From: Strix aluco
Lineage: Eukaryota; Chordata; Aves; Strigiformes; Strigidae
DNA: 64,000 bases
Assembly (NCBI RefSeq): GCF_031877795.1
Contig: NC_133932.1
Coordinates: forward strand, 74,699,937-74,763,936
Direction: 5' to 3'
Shown: positions 1 to 13,499 of the stretch, piece after piece
Numbering within the stretch: position 1 is the first letter of the stretch
How the letters are laid out: the number at the start of each line of letters is the position of its first letter
The notes under the pieces: generated by a model
The model's database searches: none
Seen by the model: the letters and a program-made list of their open reading frames with translations, nothing else
Told to the model about the DNA's origin: nothing
Made by a program: the position numbers and the translations under genes

Positions 1-390
1 TGATGCAGTGATGTCGGCTCTAGTACTCCACTGAAGTCTTTGGACTCCATACTCCTACCTGAGTATTCGCATAATTTTGCCTTTCCAGTTTTGTAGGAAT
101 GTGAAGACAACTGACTCATTTGCACAAAATGTGAGCATTTCAAAAACTTTACTAAGCTTCTTTTTTGCTCACAACCACCTAAACTGTGCAAGAAATAGCT
201 CTGTATGCTTTGGTCTTCAAAAAATACATCAGATGACTCCTGGCTTCTTAAATGTATAATTCACACCTCAGCTAACCCACATTCCTTTGAAAATACCAGC
301 ATTTGATTGTGTGGAATTGAGGGTAAAAAACTATTGGAGATGGGAAGACTCAGAGATCAGCTTCCCCTGGAGCCAACCAGCCACACCTGC

Positions 391-470
391 ACACATACAC
401 ACACACACATACAACCCATGCTTCTTACAGCAGAGTTGTGTTTTGTTTGCATTTTATTTTATTTTATTTT
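391..470. repeat. Short CA-rich and (ATTTT)4 simple repeats
   Basis: Positions 391-415 are an imperfect CA run, and 451-470 are four exact ATTTT units followed by more T-rich sequence. These are ordinary microsatellite seeds with no evidence of function. Confidence 0.8.
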
Positions 471-2985
471 GTTTTTACAGTTAAACTGAGGTTTGCATTG
501 ACAAAATTACAATAGTTCTTTCTTAGCTGTATGATGAATAAGGGCCACTGTTTGTATGTTTGGTCTTGAATGACAAAACACTGGTACTAAAATATTTAAG
601 AATAAACACTAGAAAGAAGGGATAAGTTTTTGGTTTTAAACATCTGTTTTAAAGTGATACGAGGGAGTGAAACTAAATTTAATAATCTCTCTTCCTTCCT
701 CTGCTTTTGAAATCATAAGACAATGTGGTAGGACATGTGTTTCAGATGTAGTGTGGTATTTTCGGATGTAGACAATTCATTATCCGTGGTTCTCCTTTTC
801 TGCATAAACCATTGATTTTTTTGAGTACAAAATTGTCTGCTAAATTGTCCCCAGGTTACACAACACAAAACAGCATTTGTGTATAATAAGGCATTACCTC
901 CACCTGCTACAGACAGTGTTTATTCTGCACATTTTGTTTTCTCTGTTGGATTGCGGCCAGTGAACTCAATAGTTTGTTGGAAAGCAAAGGATCTTACATG
1001 TCAAATTGTCCAATTTATTTTACATAAGTTTAATCAACTGTCAGCCCTTTTTCAAGGGAGTAGAAGGGAGGTTCTTCCATGGATATTTCTCCAGTGAAAA
1101 ATTCATTTTTAATATCTTTGTTATATCCTAATTCACATATGTGTGTGCTTAAATCATGCCACAGGGTGTGAGCTGATTTAGAGACCCAGCTACAGGACTT
1201 CTGTGCCCACATTAATCATGCGCTTGAAAATGCTCATGAGTTGTGCCAACCACCTGCTCATTCTGATTTACACAGTGTTTTCTGGACAACTTTGATTATA
1301 CCTGTGCCCATCTTTATGCCTATACCTGTATGCCTCAGGACATCACCCCTTCTTGGACAGGTAGATCAGCCTAACCAGAACTTTACCACACAGAAGCTAA
1401 AATGTTTGACTGACTGTCCATTTAAATCAGTCAGTTTAGTACAAAGCAGCAAGTGACATTTTTTCTCTCTGGTGGGGGACAGAACTGTGCTTAATTAGGC
1501 ATTTAAGAGAGACTTAACTTCCACAGTTCTCACCACACATGTTATTTTCAAGCAGTTCAGTGATCTGAAACACCAATTAGGTTCAATTCACACCTATTAT
1601 CCTCCTTTAGTTCACTGTTAATTCAAAGTCCAAATTCCCTTCCTTGTCAAAAAGTGCCAATTTTGTCTTTTTGTAAGTGTTTCATCTGAAGTTCTGAAAA
1701 CTATAGTACCAAATGCCATTACTTAAAACTTCATATGGAGGCCTTATACCATTTGCCAAGTTTCCTATTTTCATGTTTCTATACCCAGTGTGTATTCTCT
1801 TGCTTTCCCTCCATTAATGATCGTATTGTTTCAACTCCCTTGAAACATATTCTCTCTTCAACATTCTTCTTCCTAAACTAGTTACAGATTTTTACAGGAC
1901 GCCATAGTGATACCCTCAAAGGGGACTAAGATGACTGCAGTCTCAAAAAACACTGCAAATAAACATGCAATAGAAGTTAAAGCATAAAGGTTGAAACATG
2001 AGGTCTTCCCCTTTCTCACACATCACAAGACATTCTGCAGTAACATCAGAAAAACACTCAATGCTTAATATGAAAAAAACAGAAGCCTTCAAAGCCTACA
2101 TTAGTTAAGGATGCCTACAAAAAAAAAATTCTCCGTTAATTTTCAGATCACTCATATTCACCAGTCAATAGTCCAAAGAGTGAGGAATATTCTTAGCCAG
2201 ATTTTTACCATACATGCTTACTAGCTCATAAAATCAGTGATATCTACAGCTCTTTGGGCATAGTTTATGGGAGTCCTTTATTTGTTCCAAATATTACTAT
2301 TACTTAATAGCTGAAAGTAAGGGGGAGGGAATAACTTATTCCTTAAATATGCCTTTTGTTTGAATGTCTTTTCTGCAACTTAAATCAGGTCACACTTAGA
2401 AAAATAATAATCACAAAAACCAATCAAGTATCAACATAAGCACTTTAAAAATGCATTTGTTACTACTATATCCCACTATTTTTTCCTTTTGAAAACTAAT
2501 GCTTGTAAATTCTGACTGATTAATTGCCCTTATTAACTTTTTTAATAGTTTATTCTACATAGTCGTAAAATTGTTCAGCTGTTCCTTAGTTTGTGAATGC
2601 TTATTTTGAATTTTGTGAAAAATATAAGAGGTGGGATGACAATTCAAAACTCCTGCTGATGAGTTGACAGTACAGAATTACTCATCACCACCAAATTACT
2701 TTCCCTTCATACACAGTACAAAGTTACTTACCTGTGCACCTGCTGATATTCCTTCATACAAATTAGCATGTTGTATATACTGCTTCCAGCTACTGCAAAA
2801 CAAAAATCAGTTAAACATTAATCTTTTCAGTTAAGCTGCCAATGTTGCTCAAAATCTGTTGGAGTGCTTTCTCAGTCCAGCCCACCATCAAATCTCTACA
2901 CATTTCATGTCTATCTGACAAGTTTTACATGTGATTCTCTTTATTATGGTGACAGACTGCATAAAAATTTATTGTGTTTGTATTT

Positions 2986-3002
2986 AAAAAAAAAAAAAAA
3001 AA
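2986..3002. repeat. Poly(A) tract (17 A)
   Basis: An uninterrupted run of 17 A. No recognisable retroelement body precedes it on the + strand, so I read it as a simple homopolymer rather than the tail of an identifiable insertion. Confidence 0.85.
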
Positions 3003-4319
3003 CAGGATTTTGTCCAAAAAGTGGAGAGACAGTTCTGCACTTGATGATGGGATTTTCAGAAAAATATGACGTGAATCTGTTGGTTTGGCTTGAAATCTGG
3101 AACTATGTCTGATATGAACTATGGGCATGTCTTACTTTGGCACAAATGTAAACCTTAGTTTATATGTATGCATGCTATATGCTACTGCCAAACAAAATAT
3201 CTCCAAGCTCAGTCTTATAGGTCTCCTGCACACTTGCAGTCAAATGTACATATGAAAAACACTCAAAGGAGAAATTGAATTTTCCCTCATATCAGCAGCT
3301 GAGAGATCTAGCATATGTACAAGGGTCAAAATTTGCAGGTAACTGTGTTGGAGACACAAATAACCTCAATGCCAGATGAAATTTAAAAGCCAGACTAGAA
3401 TAAGTCCAAGATGGACTACCCACTTGAGACAATTTTTATTTAGATTTATAGAACTACCTTCTTATACTAATTTTCCAAAATGGAAAGGCTAGACAGTGCA
3501 GAACAACAGCAAAGCATTCAAGTCCACAAAAAATGTTAAACAAAATGGTCCTTCTCTATGTGTGAATTTGCACAGACCCTCCACAGCATTTGAAGACATC
3601 AAAACAAAGCAAGGATAAAACTTACCCACAAGTGTAATTAATAAACTTCATATTTGTATAAGGGCAGTGAACAAGGATTAACAAAAACCAAGCAAAGCAC
3701 ACCTATAAATCATAGCCATGTTCCCAAACCAGTGAGGAATATAACTGCACTTGCTTTGCCAAGGGTTAATTCTGGGTATCTCAACAGCACATTTTCCAGA
3801 GATTTTTGTTCCAGATTGCAGTTAAATCTGGCCTATCACCAAGGATTCAGCCTCTCAAAATTGAAGATGTTCAACCTCTAAACACTCACAAATGCTCAGC
3901 TTTTCATCTACAGCTCCTATCAAATATAGAAACATCTTTCATATGTTTAGTTTTTACACAGATTTCAGTACTCCTCAAACTTATTTTAAACCATTTCATA
4001 GCTATCCTTCCTGACTGTTAAACACATCAAGTGCTTCAGTGCCAGCTGGTGTCAGAAAAGAAAGTCTAAAAACAAAAAACATACTGCTGGCTGCCTTCTA
4101 TCCTTGCTGGCACCCACTGCCTGAAGACAGATTAAAACACTACTTGTAGCTCTTCCAGCTTTCCTCAGACAGCAGAATTTTATTGTGGGAGAGGCAATTA
4201 ACAATACTGCTCTTTGGCAAGGGGCATTTTCTGAGTTCCTTTCCTCAGTTCTATTATGACCTTCTAATTTGATCCCCTTTTGTTTGCAAAACAGCTTTCT
4301 ATGTAGCAAACTTTTTTCT

Positions 4320-4343
4320 AAAAAAAAAAAAAAAAAAAAAAAA
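4320..4343. repeat. Poly(A) tract (24 A)
   Basis: The longest homopolymer in the left part of the window, preceded by T-rich sequence and followed by unique sequence. Translated through, it produces artificial Lys or Phe runs in overlapping open frames on both strands, which is a reason to disbelieve those frames. Confidence 0.9.
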
Positions 4344-7300
4344 GGCAACTGGCAGGGAAATGCAAGGTGGCTACAGTGGATTTCATTTTTTTTTATTCTA
4401 TTCTTGTATGACCAGCCAACAGAAGCAAACAACAACAAAAAAATGGCCTTTATATTGTGTGCATTCAAAACTTTCAGCACATTTATGCATTCAATCCGGT
4501 ACTGTCTCCACCTTCTAGTTCCCCCCAACTCTGTTCCCTCACAAAGACCAGGCTCCAACCACCTTATTTCCCTCCATGCTCACCACAAACATTGGGGGAG
4601 AAGCTAAATTTCACCACCACATCAGATAAGAGAGGCATACAATTCAATGTGTACAAGAGCTTTATGATATTGAGAGAAAAAAAGAGATTACATAAACATT
4701 TTCAAACTAACATGCCTGAATTAAGCCCTACTTAGGCATTTATCAAAAAAGATAACTAGGAGAAGTCTCATATACTCCATACATTGAACTTGTTTCTTTT
4801 GTTGAAATCATAATTTCTTACAGTCAGTGTGGCAATTTTCCTATAGGCAGGGGGTTTTGTAACATACAAACATTTCGAAAACACTCAGACTTGCAGTTCC
4901 ATTAGCTTTAATCAGATCCATTTTGTGGAGCACCTTTAAGTGAAGACATTGCATTTTAAAATAAATTCCTGGACAGGACTGGACTGTTAAGCAGTAGCTG
5001 TTTGAAGATTTTAATAAAGTAATTATTTATTATTTTCAGTTATTATTTTCATAATACAATTTTATTATTTAAAAAAAAAAGATAAAAGATGAGATGTGGA
5101 TACCAGCTCTCCTGACATTAGAAATTTTAAAAATACCTGCAATGCTAATCTGATTAGAAGAACAAGTCTGATTCAGTCAATGTTAATCAAATTTATGGAA
5201 AAATATCAACAGATTACAAATTACAGTATGTGAGTCTCTTAAATTTACCTTCTATTAGTAAAATTGAAAGATCTGCATCTAACATGGTAATTATTTTTAA
5301 TACAATTCATGTGCACTTTTTTTACAGTAAAATGTTTACTATCAGAATTAAAATATTTTCATCCCTATTGCTGTTACTTTTAAGCAATACCTTACACTGC
5401 CAATAAGTGTATAAATAACACTGATAAAAATAGTTGGAGCTGAATAAAAACATCAGTTCATGTAACTCTGGTGTTCATGACTACTACTTTTATGAGACAC
5501 AGAAGCATTTTTTTACCTGTAAATAAATGTTTTAAATGAAAAATTCAACCCAAAGCATTATTAAAACTTTAAATCAAATGTCTTTGGTTATTATTCATTG
5601 TTGGAACAAAAAGAAACCATAGTAAAAACTTCCACTGGCTATGCCCATTCTGGCAGACAGTTTACGAATCAAACTAATAACTACTTTGCAAGCCACAAAT
5701 TTTGAACTTAAATAATAATTTGGCATTGCTCTAGTTGCTCTGGTAGAACTACAGTTGCTTCCGATCTCAAAATTTCCAGATAGAGCAGAATACTTCTACA
5801 CTTTATGTGTCATTTTTCTATGATTTATGACTCACTTCCATCTAAAAGACAGCTAATTCTAAATAAACTATCCAAATTAGCAGAGTTAGTATAATTGTGT
5901 TATAGAGATACTCCAGCCAGAGTAACTTACCTTTCAGAGAAACCAGTTCCAATATTTCTGTAGGTCAATTTACTGCACTTTGTAGACAAAACTAAGAGTG
6001 AGGTCCAAGTGAGGATGCAGACACCTAAAGCAAAGTATCGGCCAATGTAAAGGCCTGGGTACAATATAGCAATTTCATATTGAGCTGTTACCTGTCAGGA
6101 TAGTAAACTTATCTGGGCAAGCAAGAGCACTCTCAAGCTTCTCAGCCCATTTTGCAGCAAAAATCCTGAATTTCAGACTATCAGAAACAGAGCCAAGAAG
6201 GATGAATCTATATCCTGGAAGTGAAAGCAGGTTGCGGGGCAAACAGGGGAGCTCTGCTGCTCAGTCACTGATTTGGGGAGTCTTCAAGGAATCCTAGAGT
6301 ACTGGCTACAATATAAAAAGTCATTAAAAACCAACACACTTAAGAAAATACTGTGTAAATTCTTTTCTGCTGTTTCCACTAGTCATACATGGACAACATC
6401 TCTTAGCAGTGGCTTCTGAACTCTGGATCCCAAGTTGACAGAAGTGCCTACCTACAGCCCAGAAACAGGCAACAGACAAAGGTTTTTAAAGATACCACTG
6501 TACTCATTATTTTCTAATTCATAGCTCTGGAAGCCCTCTTCAAAGCCATACAGACCCTCAGAAGCTATGTCTAAACAACTAAATTGAGAAGAATTGCCAA
6601 GCTCCGAAGTTCACTTACATTCTCCAAGGTGGCCTTTCATGTATATGGCGATTCTCCCTCTTCCCTCCTGTTCCCGTTTCCTAGTTGTCACTGATGGAAA
6701 ACTTACTGCATAAGCACAGTTATCTTCCTAAGGCACTTGGATCTCCCTGCATGTTGGACAGGAATACTAGGTGTCCAATTCTGGCCCACCACATACCTTG
6801 GCACCCACAATGGAAGAGTTTCAGTGCCTAATTTATATATGCCTCAGTACAGAATCTAGACCTGCAAGTCGTTATATTGCACACATAGTTACATATAGTT
6901 GCAGCCAAATTCACAGTCTTGCTGCGTCTAAAAGAAACACTATAAATGTGCCACACTGTAAAAATCAGCCTGAATGCCAATCTCAGTCTGGTCATGTAAG
7001 CAAAGATTAGAGTGCCTATTTCTGAGCCAGTTAAAATAAAGCAAAGGGGCGCTCCACAACTACATAAAACCAAGAGTTTAACTTCAAACTGTTCTCATCT
7101 AAGTTACAAAAATCATTATTAGCAAGTCTAAAAATTAAAAAAATAAATATTTCAAATTATAACTCAGGTCAAGAATGATCAAGTAAGTATACCTCGATGA
7201 AAGTGGCACTGCCCAACTTTTATCAGCATGGTCTTTCATAAAATCTGTCTCAAAGTACATAAAAGTAAAGAAATTCAATCCAGGAATGATGCATTGCTTT

Positions 7301-10300
7301 TTTCCCCCCTCTCTTTTCAAATTACCCTTTCAACACTTAGAAAATGAAAACACATCTTATTGCAATAGCTGCTTAGTATTTGCTGTTGCTAAAAATATAC
7401 AGTTTTGACAGAGTGACTTGGACTGTACAGCAGATGCTGTTGTATTCTGAACTAATCTTATGGAAAATAAAGATATTTCATCCTAAAATATTCAAGCAAT
7501 TTAAAAATATGATGCATAGGTGATTGATTATGATCCTGATATTACTGGCTACCAATAAAAACAGTAATTCAAGACTTCAAACCCTTTTGAGAATAGTCCA
7601 AAAACCCTTATGAAACTTTTTTCAAAGAGATGTTCAAAACTAAAAGTGTTAATCTACAATAGCATTGTATAGATTTGATACAAAATCCATATATGTACCC
7701 AAATACAGGTTGATGCTTAGCAAAATCGCTTTTTTAACAGTAAATATTTGTGATAGATGCAAAATGCCTGACTATTTCTTACAGCACTCACTTAGAATTA
7801 TTAACTTGTTATTTTTGGCTTGGTAAATTGCTATATTTTGTAAGAATTAAGAAAATGTATCTCTTCTATATCTCAATTAATATTTTTCCATCAGTTTTAA
7901 ATGTTAATATTCCCCTTTTGCAGAAGATTTTAGGTAAGGCTCTAGAAAAATATATTTAATTTTATGATCAACTGTAAAGTTCCAGCTTCTCTGAGACTGT
8001 TCATGTATAGATTATAAGTAAAAATAACATAACCCAGCCAGATTTAAAACCAAAACAAAGACACTCAACTTCTGTGAACCAGACTAATGACATAGGTCTA
8101 GGATGTTTTTGTCCCTGTTTCTAGGCACTACGTGGTGCCAATGAGAACACAGTTTATGCCAATCTTAATCTGGCCATGGGAAAGAAACAGCCAAAGATAT
8201 ATAGTCAGAACTGTTTACGAGATAAACAAAAAGTTTACTGCTTCCCACATACTAGGGAAACAGTTGGATTACACATTAGCATCTGGTTGCTCCAGACAAT
8301 ACTATCAGGAAGTTAATGAAATTGGAACAAGGAAATTACTATGACTCGGCACTCCATAAAAAAGTGTAATTTATCATCAGTAAAAAAACAATGGGAGCTT
8401 TGCTGATAAATTAACAAAAGAAAATATAAAGGCTGTGTTGCTGTAAAACAATAAATCCTTTTTTTTTTCCAGACAAATTAGTTCTGTTCCAAAAGCTGAT
8501 GTCACCTAAATTGGAAAAACGGCAACCTCGCTCTGACAAGAAATGGTGATCTTTCTGGATTCCAAGTAAAATGTGAGGCAAGGTGTTTATCTGAAGTTTC
8601 AAGGTACTTGTGACATCATCTTCAACTGAAAAGTCTATTAGTTTTACTCTACAGAGGATTGATTCTACCAAAAACCAGGAAACCAGAATACTACTTTCAG
8701 CATTTAGGAAAGTCTTTTCCTCTCACAAAAGGCAAAATAAGTGTTTCTGTTAAAAGATTCATTTCCCAGGAATCAAACTTGGGCTGTCAGTTTGGTGACT
8801 AGCCAGGTGAAATATTCTGAAACTCTGGAGTTTTGTTGCCTGAAACTTTTCCACTGGGCAGCCTTCACTCAGTGCACACTGTCTGTGGAATGTTACAAGA
8901 TGTCTTGTATGAAAGTTTCTAAGAAACACTTTCCTTCAAAGCCAGAAGATTTCTGTTTCGGGAATGTACTTTTCATTCTCTTTGGCCATTTCCATGGTAG
9001 ATTTATTCCTGAAAAGGGTCTCAGTTATGGCACTACAACAGAGTAGACTATTTCCACTTCAGGCTCTTGGAGTGTCTTCAGACCACCATGGGCAGAATGC
9101 ACCTAGGTTGGTACACCCTGAGAGACAGTACCTATCCACTAGTCCTCACCCAGCAAGATTTTCCTAGGTTGGTCCCTTTCCCACGCCACCATCTGTGTGC
9201 CATCAACCTGGCATGCCCATGACCTACACAGAATTCCCTGTCTGACTCATATCAGTAACTGCCAGCACTTCTCAACAAAAGGAGGAAATGTTGGCCATGG
9301 TCTGGGCTTCTTATTCATAAGGCATATTTGTTCATGTGCCAACACAGAAGCAAGCAGCAAGAAGACAGTCTACAGGCTCAGTCTTCTCCCACTTGCAAAT
9401 TCAGCTTGCCTAAAGACCGCTTGAAGAGGATGGTTCTACACAGCATGGCTTCTCTAACAATTTGCCATGCACGTGTCTAAGGACACAGATGCTCCATACC
9501 TAGCAGGACCCTCCACTGGATCCGTACTAATAGGTCACAGCACCATGCAGAAAGATAGCTCTTTACTCTGGAGGAAATAAGGGATAGGACCATATGTACA
9601 TATGTTGGGGACAGAAAATTGAGTTCATGATGGAGAATCCCAGTTCTCTGGGACTGCCTATTAGAAGATAAATATAAATTAAATATGTTATTCCCTTCAA
9701 AATAATAATAAATAAAAAATCCTACTGTGTTTGGGTTTTTTTCTGGAGCAAATATATTGCTCTCCTTAAACTTGTCACCATCGAAGAGCAGGCATTCACT
9801 GCCAGCCTCCAAACTATATCCTCAATGTCCTTAAGTCATCTTAAAATCATTCAGTAGCAGTAGACAGGACAGTCTCTTCCTCCATACAACCTCTGTTCTA
9901 AAATTAGGCCCACCGAGAGTCAGGCCTAAGTTGCTTTGCACTACACCAGATTTCAGGAAAGATAGGCAACATCACAAAAGGCCTCTTCTGTAAAGAGCCT
10001 CCAAAGATATTCCCTAAATGAATGGTGCTGTAGCACCTACAGTCCTTGGCTCTAAGCAGCACAGACTGCACTAAAGAAAGACACAACAGGTGTTCCTCGG
10101 GGTTGACCTTTAAATCAATAAGAATGAGACCTCTTTTTCTGATTATCCAACTGCCCAAAGTAAGTGATTTCACTCCACAAGGGAAATTCCAGTGGGAAAA
10201 TAGCAATCTCAAACCAAGGATCTTGCAGACCAGTGTTTGGCCTCTACTTACATCCAGCATGTGGTCCCCAAAATTGAGCTCATGGGCTCTTGGGGAGAAG

Positions 10301-13300
10301 TTGGGCTGTGGAGAAGCTTGCTTCAGAGACAGTGTACAGTTTGTCTACAGAGCTCTTTTCTCAGACAGTTGTCAGTATGGAAAGTAAGCTGTCATCAGAT
10401 CCCTTGGCAAGCCAATGCATTTTACTAATCTGGCAGAAAAACACAGCAGAAAACCTGACTAGCTTCCTGCCAGACTAGTAAGACGAATTGTCTTACTGCA
10501 AAAGCTGACACAAGGGAAGGGGTGGAACCATATGGCTAGAAATTGGCGCAGGAGTACGAAAGAGTAAGGAGAAAGGATTGGGACTTCCAGTTTTCTTGGC
10601 AACAATTACATTGGCCACTTACCCACACCCTGGGTACTCACCCAGTTCACAGCACAAGGCGTTAAGTACTTTGGAGAACGTGCAGCTGATAAATGGTAAA
10701 GGGCAGGGGTATGTAGCAACATTTCATTGAGCCACTAAAGTTCAGGGGCTCAGTCCTAGCCCTCCTGAAGTCAGTGGTACCACTACAGTCTTCTCCATCT
10801 GGTTAGGCTTACTACCCGTTTCTCTCATCAGAAAGCCACTGCAGTGTTTCAAAAACAATAGCCACTCAGAGGAGTACTCATATATTGGATTAAAAATATA
10901 CAACTGCAGATAAAGAAAAAAACCCACAGTAGAAGTCCCTCTAGTATTTGAAGCTACAGCTCTCCAGAAATATATTGTCTCATAATCAAAAATGTTGCTT
11001 ATTGGTAAACTTTTACCAACATTTTGTCACGCCATGAAATTAGTACCCTGTGACTGTTCCCACTGAAACTGCAAGAATTTCCACTGTATAAAAAGTATGT
11101 ATAAGTCATTACATGATTTAAGCCACAGATATGAAACTCTCCAGCCTGGAAAATACAAACAGTAGCATTGTAACAACCCAGGAACTGTACTAAAAGATAA
11201 ACAATGTCTTTGGACATTAAAGATAAGACATAGAATAGGCTAACAAACTACACAGCTGATGAAAACAGTAGCGAATTGAAGACTTGAACAAAAAGCATGA
11301 AAAGGAAGAACATCTGCAATACTGAACTACTGGAGGAAACAGAGGACAAATATCCCTGTTTCTTTAGCTGCAGTCTATATCCTCACAATAGCTAAGTTAA
11401 AATTGAATGTATCTAGGAGGTTGTACAGCCCAGCAGGAAAGTGTACAGAAGCCAAGGATAATCATATGCAATTTTATAACCCCATAGACAAAACATTAAT
11501 GCTATAGCAAAGACAGCAGAACAGTTGGGGGTTTTTTATTCCAAATAGTAAAAAATATCTGTGAAATATAGGAATCATAATATTTCAGAGAGAAATATAA
11601 AGTATCCTTATTATTGAGAATGCTTTGCTGACAACTCAGTCATTACACATATGCTTACACATATTAAAGCTAGGAAGGACCACAGCACTTTAGATTGATT
11701 TCATGCATAAATTATTATAAAGTTTCTTAACAGCAATCTTTTCAGCAAATTCATAACTTCTACTTAAACTGTAAGAGATCTTCTAGAAAAACATCCATCA
11801 TACTGTAAACACTTCAACGGATGGACGTATAGCGCTAAATAAAGGAGAACCAGGGAGGGAGCCCAGGCATCAGACCTGATCATCTATGTTTCTTAACTGT
11901 TATTTCAGTCCCTGGCTCTGTTTTGGGCTGCTCCAACTAATCATCTCCAGCACCATACCCCAAAACCATATGTAGTGCTATTTAGAGGACAGCTTACTCC
12001 AGTGACCACTCACAAAAGAAAACAAAGGTGAAAAAGTTAAGAAAAGTATGTCAGAATTTAAGTAAATTCTTTTTGCCATCAAAACCAAAGAAAAATAAGT
12101 ACGGCAAACATTATTTCAAAATGGCAACTTTAATACAGTGGCTTTTTATCCTAGCCACATTTCAAGAACCTGACTCAAAATTACATGAGGAAGAAAAACT
12201 TCTGATTTAAAGGCAATTCAACAATGTACAATTAGGTACTGAAGGTGTAGGTAGGAAGTCAGCAGTTACTGAGGAGTCTCAAAAGAAAGTGCTGCTGAAT
12301 GTTGTGTACAACATAAACCACCTTAAAACCTGATTAAAGCCATAGGATATATTCTCCCTATTAAAGCAAAAGAAAATGGACTAAAATTAAAAGAATAACC
12401 AAGCCTCGTAATGATACTATTAAAATCTTTTTGTGAGACACTTAAAAAGGACATGATATGGAGAAATGTAGGTTTGTGACCAAATTGTTAATTATTAATG
12501 GGTGGGGAGAGTCCAAAATACAAGACAGATTGAAAGAAATATTAGGCTAATTAAAATAAAGCAGACATTCTCCTGTACTGTTAGGTAAGGAAGGCTCCAC
12601 AGTCTGTATTTATCCAGATGATGTTAAAGTAATACGAAACCTAGGGAAGGACGCTGTGAGTCCAATATCTCAATCTTGCATATTGTACACTCTGAAGCCT
12701 AAGATATGTGTTGGAAAGTCTAAGACTCCGATTCCCAAGTTATCTCATTTAGCTAACGCAGGATTAATAAAGGGCACTGTTTGCTGATCACCATAATGAA
12801 ATTGCTCCACACAGGACGCTCAGCCAAGGTAACTAATGAACTTAAGAATTTCTGGACCATGAATGCCAGCAAGACATTTGACTCATGAGCATTTTTTTCT
12901 GCAAAGGTTTTAAAGGAATGCAGATTTAAATATATCTGCATATTGTACAGAAGGCCAGTGCACCCATGTGGATAATCAATCTGTAATTAGATCAATAAGG
13001 CTAAACAGACAGATAAACCAGGAATGCTGTTATGTGTCCTGTATTACTTAACTAAACTACTGCATTTTTATCTTTATTAAAATAAGGGATTAGTGCTGTA
13101 AAAGGCATACAGATATCAAGAACAGGAAAAAAGATCACCTTCCCTGCTGCTGATGAGAGTCTTTGTCAAGGATTTATAAAAGGTCTGGCTATGTTTATGA
13201 AGGCTTAAGAAACAGTTTGGGATTGTGGTAATACAATGTGAAGTATGCCAAATCTGAAGTAACAAAAAAGGAACTCAAGCAGCATCCTAATTTGTCCTGT

Positions 13301-13470
13301 GACATTTGAGTGAAATGAAATAAAGAAAAAAAAAGAACAAAAAACCCCCCAAAATCCCAAAAAAGTAAACCCAAAAAACTATTTAGGGATTTGTCATTCT
13401 CATTCTATCATTCTATTAATGCTGAACCTCTGATCAACAAAATATATTGTGACCTGAGAAAGAGATACCA

Positions 13471-13499
13471 ATATAATATATTATATAATATATAATAAT
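13471..13499. repeat. AT-only palindromic tract
   Basis: Almost 30 bases composed only of A and T with overlapping TATAATATA-type palindromes, flanked by unique sequence. It is an easily melted AT microsatellite; no gene or promoter is associated with it. Confidence 0.7.

Noticed and set aside
3626-3702. - strand segment with TGG/GTAAGT donor, open as VCFAWFLLILVHCPYT and on, resembling a membrane helix
   Set aside because: Its phase cannot join the 5941-6084 segment upstream (2 bases over against a phase-0 start), and the acceptor GATTTATAG is weak.
4052-4558. 168-codon open frame on the - strand
   Set aside because: It runs through the 24-base A tract, giving a Phe run, and has no domain or codon bias; a by-product of low complexity.
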